Origin: Rheinheimera pacifica
GTDB taxonomy: Bacteria > Pseudomonadota > Gammaproteobacteria > Enterobacterales > Alteromonadaceae
Length of the DNA: 64,000 nucleotides
Reading direction: 5' to 3'
Assembly (NCBI RefSeq): GCF_900108485.1
Contig: NZ_FNXF01000013.1
Location: 1 to 64,000, forward strand
Positions 59,789 through 64,000 of this stretch are shown piece by piece. How positions within the stretch are numbered: the stretch's first letter is position 1; each line of letters begins with the position of its first letter. Made by a program: the position numbers and the translations under genes. Below the pieces are notes generated by a model, which saw only the letters and a list, made by a program, of their open reading frames with translations, did not search any database and was not told the origin of the DNA.

Positions 59789-60349
59789 ATGGCACTAAAA
59801 CATAAACCGTTAACCTTTAAGCTGGCTGTAACCGCTTTGGCGATGTTTGGTTTTGGTTTTGCGCTGGTGCCGTTATATGACGTGTTCTGTGATCTGACCG
59901 GCTTAAATGGTAAAACCGCTGCGACGGCTGCCAGTGCCGATGCGGCACTGATTGATACCAGCCGTGAAGTGGTGATTGAGTTTATTGCCCGGCCAAACAA
60001 AGAAATGCCCTGGGTGTTTAAGCCAGAGGTGCGTCGCATGACAGTGCACCCCGGTGAAATTCATATTATGAATTATCTGGCTGAAAACCCAACGGGGCGA
60101 ATGATTGTTGGCCAGGCGGTACCATCAGTGTCACCTGGTCAGGCCGCGTTGTACTTTCACAAAATAGAGTGTTTTTGCTTTACCCAGCAGCAGTTGGCGG
60201 GCGGTAAAAACATGCTGATGCCGTTACAGTTTTATGTCGACCCGGCACTGCCCAGCCAGTTTTCCACCATTACGCTGTCGTATACGCTTTATGACGTAAC
60301 CAGCGCCTGGACCGGTGACACTGCTGCGTCGTCACAACTTGGGGAATAA
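59789..60349 (+). CDS. ctaG: Cytochrome c oxidase assembly protein CtaG/Cox11
   Basis: A 186-residue protein with one N-terminal membrane helix and a periplasmic immunoglobulin-like domain. The copper-binding cysteines are in I-E-C-F-C-F. It delivers copper to the CuB site of subunit I. AGGAG precedes the ATG, 9 bp after coxA. Confidence 0.95.
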   Translation: MALKHKPLTFKLAVTALAMFGFGFALVPLYDVFCDLTGLNGKTAATAASADAALIDTSREVVIEFIARPNKEMPWVFKPEVRRMTVHPGEIHIMNYLAENPTGRMIVGQAVPSVSPGQAALYFHKIECFCFTQQQLAGGKNMLMPLQFYVDPALPSQFSTITLSYTLYDVTSAWTGDTAASSQLGE

Positions 60350-60350
60350 C

Positions 60351-61229
60351 ATGAGTAAAACTTACGAAAAATATTATGTTCCCGCCCAGAGCCCATGGCC
60401 GATAGTCGGGGCTGTGGCGCTGTTTTTAATTGCCCTTGGCGCAGGTAACTATGTTAACGAAGTGACCAGACAGCAACCGGGTTTTGGCGGCTATATGCTG
60501 GCAGCCGGTTTTGTCGTCCTGATTTTTATGCTGTTTGGCTGGTTTAAAAACGTTATTGATGAATCGATGAGTGGTTTATACAGTGCACAGATGGACCGCT
60601 CATTCCGCCAGGGTATGAGCTGGTTTATTGTCTCTGAAGTCATGTTTTTTATGGCGTTCTTCGGAGCCTTGTTCTATGGCCGGGTAATAGCGCTGGACTG
60701 GCTGAGCGGTGGCAGTAATAACGCCATGACGTTTGAAGTTTTGTGGCCCAGCTTTGAAGCAATGTGGCCGCTGGTGAAAACGCCTGGTGGTATTGAAACT
60801 CAGGCTATGCCAGCTACCGGCTTGCCGCTTATCAACACTGCCATTCTGGTTATTTCCTCTGTTACGTTGCATTTCGCCCATACCGGGCTGGAGCAGAATA
60901 AACGCGGCCAGTTAAAAATAATGTTATTGGTAACCTTATTGCTGGGTGCCACTTTCCTGGGTTTACAGGTGTATGAGTATATTCATGCTTACCGTGATCT
61001 GGGGTTAACGCTGGCATCAGGCTTTTACGGCAATACGTTCTTTTTATTAACCGGCTTTCACGGCATGCATGTGACGCTGGGGGCCATTATTCTGTTGTTT
61101 GTGTTTTTCCGCGTGCTTAAAGGCCATTTTACGCCAGAGAAACACTTCGCCTTCCAGGCCGCAGCCTGGTATTGGCACTTTGTTGATGTGGTTTGGTTGT
61201 GCCTTTATGTATTTGTTTACGTGATCTGA
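60351..61229 (+). CDS. coxC: Cytochrome c oxidase subunit III
   Basis: 292 residues with seven hydrophobic helices; ends with the conserved W-Y-W-H-F-V-D-V-V-W. It stabilises the oxidase and sustains proton uptake. ATG 60351 has GGGGA upstream and gives the usual N-terminus (Y-Y-V-P-A-Q-S-P-W-P); the longer frame from 60315 would overlap ctaG. Confidence 0.96.
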   Translation: MSKTYEKYYVPAQSPWPIVGAVALFLIALGAGNYVNEVTRQQPGFGGYMLAAGFVVLIFMLFGWFKNVIDESMSGLYSAQMDRSFRQGMSWFIVSEVMFFMAFFGALFYGRVIALDWLSGGSNNAMTFEVLWPSFEAMWPLVKTPGGIETQAMPATGLPLINTAILVISSVTLHFAHTGLEQNKRGQLKIMLLVTLLLGATFLGLQVYEYIHAYRDLGLTLASGFYGNTFFLLTGFHGMHVTLGAIILLFVFFRVLKGHFTPEKHFAFQAAAWYWHFVDVVWLCLYVFVYVI

Positions 61230-61231
61230 TG

Positions 61232-61441
61232 CTAGTAAGGCCTGGGGTTTTGATCCAGAAACCCCAGCGCCTGCGCGATAAAGATCAGTATCAGCACCAG
61301 GGCAGAAAACATGACACGGCGACCAAGGTAGCGCGACATTTTTACCTCTGGCTCAGGTTGTCGCAGCATCACCAGCCCTGCACGCACCAGATTGGCAATA
61401 ATAAAAAGTAGTAGCGCTATGATAATAATTTTAAGCAACAT
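61232..61441 (-). CDS. Small twin-transmembrane protein (DUF2909)
   Basis: 69 residues with two membrane helices separated by a charged loop (R-Q-P-E-P-E-V-K-M-S-R-Y-L-G-R-R). This protein is commonly found inside cox clusters, encoded opposite to the other genes as here, and is presumed to help oxidase assembly; its role is not established. ATG 61441 is preferred to GTG 61450 because GGAG lies at a workable distance. Confidence 0.82.
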   Translation of the reverse strand: MLLKIIIIALLLFIIANLVRAGLVMLRQPEPEVKMSRYLGRRVMFSALVLILIFIAQALGFLDQNPRPY

Positions 61442-61467
61442 CAGTAACACTCTCCGGGATAGGTGTT

Positions 61468-62199
61468 ATGCGCGTTAAACTGGCTAACCAGGTTTTCGCA
61501 CTTAATACGCTGTGGGTCATTCTCACTTTGACTGCTTTTGCCATTTTAATCAACTTGTCCTGGTGGCAGCTAAGCCGTGCCGCTGAAAAAACCGAGCAGC
61601 TGGCGCGTTTGGCACAATTGCAGGCAGAGGGTGCCGTCACGCCGGCGCAATTAACCCAGCTGGTGGTTACTGATATTGATGGCGTGCCGTTAAAAGGGCA
61701 AGGCAGTTGGCTGGCGCCTTATGTCTGGTTGCTGGACAACCAGATTGTTAACGGCAGAGTGGGTTATGACGTAATAGTGCCGGTGCAAGCGGTAGGTATG
61801 ACCAGACCACTGCTGGTTAATCTGGGCTGGCTGGCCGGGGCTGACAGCCGCGACATATTGCCGCAGCTTGATATTGCCAGTGAGTTTGCGCTGGACGGTT
61901 TACTGCGTACTAAGGTAGATGGCCTGATATTGCTTGGCCAGAACGCTGAAGATCACGGCCAGTGGCCGATGCGGATCCAGCAGATAGATTATGCTGAACT
62001 GGCGCAACAAAGCGGCCTGGAGCTTTATCCGGCTTTGTTATACCAACAGCATGCCAGTGCTTTTACACCGCACTATCAGCCGGTTGTACTATCACCAGAG
62101 AAGCACCGCGGCTATGCGCTGCAGTGGTTTTTACTGGCAGTTGCCGTAGTGGGCGTAGCGTTGGCTGCCAGTCATCAGGGGAAAGCTAAACATGAATAA
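61468..62199 (+). CDS. SURF1 family cytochrome oxidase assembly protein
   Basis: 243 residues with membrane helices near both ends (about 12-32 and 218-236) flanking a periplasmic domain, the standard SURF1/Shy1 layout. Conserved W-W-Q-L-x-R near the first helix, G-Y-D-V-I-V-P, V-N-L-G-W and H-x-x-Y-A-L-Q-W-F before the second. It helps insert haem a into subunit I. The next gene overlaps its end by 8 bp. Confidence 0.92.
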   Translation: MRVKLANQVFALNTLWVILTLTAFAILINLSWWQLSRAAEKTEQLARLAQLQAEGAVTPAQLTQLVVTDIDGVPLKGQGSWLAPYVWLLDNQIVNGRVGYDVIVPVQAVGMTRPLLVNLGWLAGADSRDILPQLDIASEFALDGLLRTKVDGLILLGQNAEDHGQWPMRIQQIDYAELAQQSGLELYPALLYQQHASAFTPHYQPVVLSPEKHRGYALQWFLLAVAVVGVALAASHQGKAKHE

Positions 62200-62704
62200 G
62201 AAAAAATTTCTGCTGTTATTTGTCTTGTGTTGCGCTTTGCCATTGCTGGCTGCCAAACTGGTGCTGGAGTTTGGCTGGTTTAATAGTGGTGTTTCCAGTA
62301 AAGGCGAGTGGCAGCAAACTGAAGTGTTTCTGTTAACCGCAACAAGTGCCAAAGCACACTGGCGGCTGGCTGTTGCCCCCAAAGCCGAGTGCGACAAACA
62401 GTGCCAGCAGGCATTATTTACCATCCAGCAACTTTATGTCGGGCTGGGGCGCAAGCAGGTGCAAGTGCAGCCTGTGCTGATCAGCGAGCAGATCCCACCG
62501 GAAACTTACACGGCTTTTACCCGCCATAGCGCAGTTCAGCCTGTACCAGAGGCGCTACAGAACCGCATTTTACTTATTGATCAGCAAGGGCTGGTGTTGC
62601 TGAGCTATCCGGTACCGCTGGTACAAACGGAACTGGCAAGCACTGCCAGTGCCATCCGGCAAGACTTACTTAAACTGCTTAACTATGATCGGACCAGCGT
62701 ATGA
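62192..62704 (+). CDS. Small membrane-anchored protein with C-x3-C, Sco-like, unknown
   Basis: 170 residues: an N-terminal membrane anchor (about 5-24) and a periplasmic domain with Cys67-x3-Cys71 (E-C-D-K-Q-C), the spacing used by Sco copper chaperones. A later segment (R-I-L-L-I-D-Q-Q-G-L-V) fits a thioredoxin-fold strand. It is coupled to SURF1 by an 8-bp overlap and to ctaA by a 4-bp frame overlap at ATGA, so a role in oxidase assembly is likely. The fold and function are inferred. Confidence 0.75.
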   Translation: MNKKKFLLLFVLCCALPLLAAKLVLEFGWFNSGVSSKGEWQQTEVFLLTATSAKAHWRLAVAPKAECDKQCQQALFTIQQLYVGLGRKQVQVQPVLISEQIPPETYTAFTRHSAVQPVPEALQNRILLIDQQGLVLLSYPVPLVQTELASTASAIRQDLLKLLNYDRTSV

Positions 62705-62718
62705 GATCGGAGCCACGT

Positions 62719-63720
62719 ATGAAAACACAACAATGGCTGGCGACCATCGCCGTTTTTCTTACCATGGGTGTTATTTTACTCGGTGCTTACACCAGGCTGA
62801 CAGATGCCGGGCTGGGCTGCCCGGACTGGCCCGGTTGTTATGGTTTTTTAAAGGTGCCCAAGCAGGAGCATCATATTGCGGCTGCAATGGAGGCATTTCC
62901 AGAGCGGCCACTTGAGCCGCATAAAGCCTGGAATGAAATGGTGCACCGGTATTTTGCCGGTAGCCTGGGGCTGTTAATTGCGGCAATATTCTTTGTTGCC
63001 TTGCTGCGCAAACAAAGTAGCAGGTTAATACCCACTGCCTTGCTGGCGCTGGTGGTGTTTCAGGCGGCGCTCGGCATGTGGACAGTAACACTGAATTTAC
63101 TGCCGCTGGTGGTAATGGGGCACTTACTGGGCGGTTTTACGTTGCTAAGCCTGCTGGCAGTGTACTGGTTAAAACTGCATCCCGACTACCGGGTGTATGA
63201 GCCTCAGCTGGTATCACTAAAACCTTTTGCCATCCTGGCGGTTGGCGTGCTGACAGTACAGATAGCGTTGGGTGGCTGGACTGCAGCGAATTATGCGGCA
63301 CTGGCCTGTATAGAGCTACCGGTATGCGAGGCAGGCTGGCTGCAGCGCATGAATATCAGTGAAGCGTTTGATTTACATCTGGGGCATGACGATTACGAGT
63401 ACGGTGTGATGTCGGCTGAAGCCCGCCAGACAGTGCATGTATTTCATCGCTTAGGGGCTGTCATTACGCTGGTAGTGCTGTCGGCTTTTCTGCTGCAACT
63501 GTGGCGCCGTGTTACCAGCACCTTATTAAAGCGGCTTACTTTAGCCGCAGCAGCGTTATTGCTGCTGCAGTTTAGCCTGGGTGTGCTTAATGTTGCGTTG
63601 CATTTACCGCTGGCTAACGCGGTGGCACATAACTTTGTGGCCGCTAATTTATTAATGTTGCTGGTAATAATATGTATGCAATTGCGTGCAACTAACCCTA
63701 CCGGCAAGGAGAGCTTATGA
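62719..63720 (+). CDS. ctaA: Haem A synthase (COX15/CtaA)
   Basis: Oxidises the haem O methyl group to make haem A. About 333 residues and eight membrane helices in two related halves. It has G-A-Y-T-R-L-T-D-A-G-L-G-C-P-D-W near the N-terminus, E-M-V-H-R-Y and V-F-H-R-L-G haem-ligand histidines, and a C-I-E-L-P-V-C cysteine pair. ATG 62719 has GGAG 7 bp upstream; the in-frame ATG at 62701 is an alternative. It overlaps ctaB by 4 bp (ATGA). Confidence 0.95.
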   Translation: MKTQQWLATIAVFLTMGVILLGAYTRLTDAGLGCPDWPGCYGFLKVPKQEHHIAAAMEAFPERPLEPHKAWNEMVHRYFAGSLGLLIAAIFFVALLRKQSSRLIPTALLALVVFQAALGMWTVTLNLLPLVVMGHLLGGFTLLSLLAVYWLKLHPDYRVYEPQLVSLKPFAILAVGVLTVQIALGGWTAANYAALACIELPVCEAGWLQRMNISEAFDLHLGHDDYEYGVMSAEARQTVHVFHRLGAVITLVVLSAFLLQLWRRVTSTLLKRLTLAAAALLLLQFSLGVLNVALHLPLANAVAHNFVAANLLMLLVIICMQLRATNPTGKESL

Positions 63721-64000
63721 CAGCCATTACACGTTCACGCGCGGGTATTAATCGGGCACGCGATTATCTGGAACTGACCAAACCTAAAGTGGTGGCCTTA
63801 CTGGTACTGACAGCCTGGGTTGGCATGATGCTGGCAGTACCCGGCTTACCGGATTTAATCACCTTACTGGCTGCGACACTGGGTATCGGCTTATTATCGG
63901 CAGCCGCAGCAGCGATAAACCACGTGGTAGACAAACGCATTGATGCGCAGATGGCCCGCACATACAGCCGGCCTGTAGCTAAAGGCCGTGTCAGTGCCGC
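63717..64000 (+). CDS. ctaB: Protohaem IX farnesyltransferase (haem O synthase), partial
   Basis: Converts protohaem to haem O, the substrate of CtaA. The first 94 codons are in the window: Y-L-E-L-T-K-P-K-V, a first pair of membrane helices, and the polyprenyl-diphosphate-binding motif N-H-x-x-D-x3-D-x2-M-x-R-T. It begins in the ctaA stop (ATGA) and runs off the right edge. Confidence 0.96.
   Translation, partial: MTAITRSRAGINRARDYLELTKPKVVALLVLTAWVGMMLAVPGLPDLITLLAATLGIGLLSAAAAAINHVVDKRIDAQMARTYSRPVAKGRVSA

Overview
The window is typical chromosomal DNA of a marine or freshwater gammaproteobacterium. The best guess is the Rheinheimera / Arsukibacterium / Alishewanella group. This rests on gene order and protein resemblance seen by eye (rho-trxA-rhlB-gppA, ubiE-ubiJ-ubiB-tatABC-tatD-hemB, plsB next to lexA, an aa3-type cox cluster); no database search was done. 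Coding density is high and almost every gene is intact. No tRNA, rRNA, CRISPR array or complete insertion sequence was recognised.

Layout. 1-411: the 3' end of an unknown, foreign-looking gene abuts the last part of a broken TonB-dependent receptor gene, with two small hairpins at the junction. 580-8000: ppc, a DMT exporter, a BON-MscS channel, an exported MsrA-thioredoxin-MsrB fusion and a threonine aldolase. 8126-8234: a folded palindromic intergenic element. 8244-13439: an intact TonB-dependent receptor, then a DsbD-like reductase with an exported redoxin. 13515-21845: a nearly complete methionine salvage locus (mtnK, mtnA, mtnB, mtnC, mtnD, a YbdL-like aminotransferase and a YafV-like omega-amidase) in two divergent arrangements. 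Each intergenic region holds MetJ-like operators, so the pathway is probably repressed when S-adenosylmethionine is plentiful. A TPR-like secreted protein, a LysR regulator and an intergenic hairpin series lie inside this locus. 21897-24855: an MFS transporter with cdd and deoA (pyrimidine nucleoside salvage). 24937-31840: a periplasmic binding-type protein, ndh, rho, trxA, rhlB and gppA. 31958-33853: lipoprotein SodC, ChaB and prolyl aminopeptidase.

33935-40758 is the part most likely to be an undescribed system. It is a compact four-gene unit: a TVP38/TMEM64 (DedA-like) membrane protein, a six-hairpin glycosidase-like protein, a GT4 glycosyltransferase resembling diacylglycerol glucosyltransferases, and a rare fusion of an alkaline-phosphatase-superfamily domain to an endonuclease/exonuclease/phosphatase domain. 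It is read here, as inference, as a glycolipid or phospho-glycolipid synthesis, transport or remodelling pathway.

40755-48172 (minus strand) is a tight ten-gene run: ubiE, ubiJ, ubiB, tatA, tatB, tatC, an exported protein of unknown function, tatD, a diguanylate cyclase and hemB. It joins ubiquinone synthesis, Tat export and haem synthesis. 48255-56742 holds a second diguanylate cyclase, a DUF885 lipoprotein, small unknown proteins, an EVE-domain protein, tesB, plsB and lexA; lexA has two SOS boxes overlapping its promoter. 57050-64000 is a cytochrome c oxidase operon: coxB (with a fused cytochrome c domain), coxA, ctaG, coxC, a divergent DUF2909 small membrane protein, SURF1, an Sco-like small protein, ctaA, and ctaB cut by the window end. 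These genes supply the oxidase, its copper and haem a insertion factors, and haem a synthesis.
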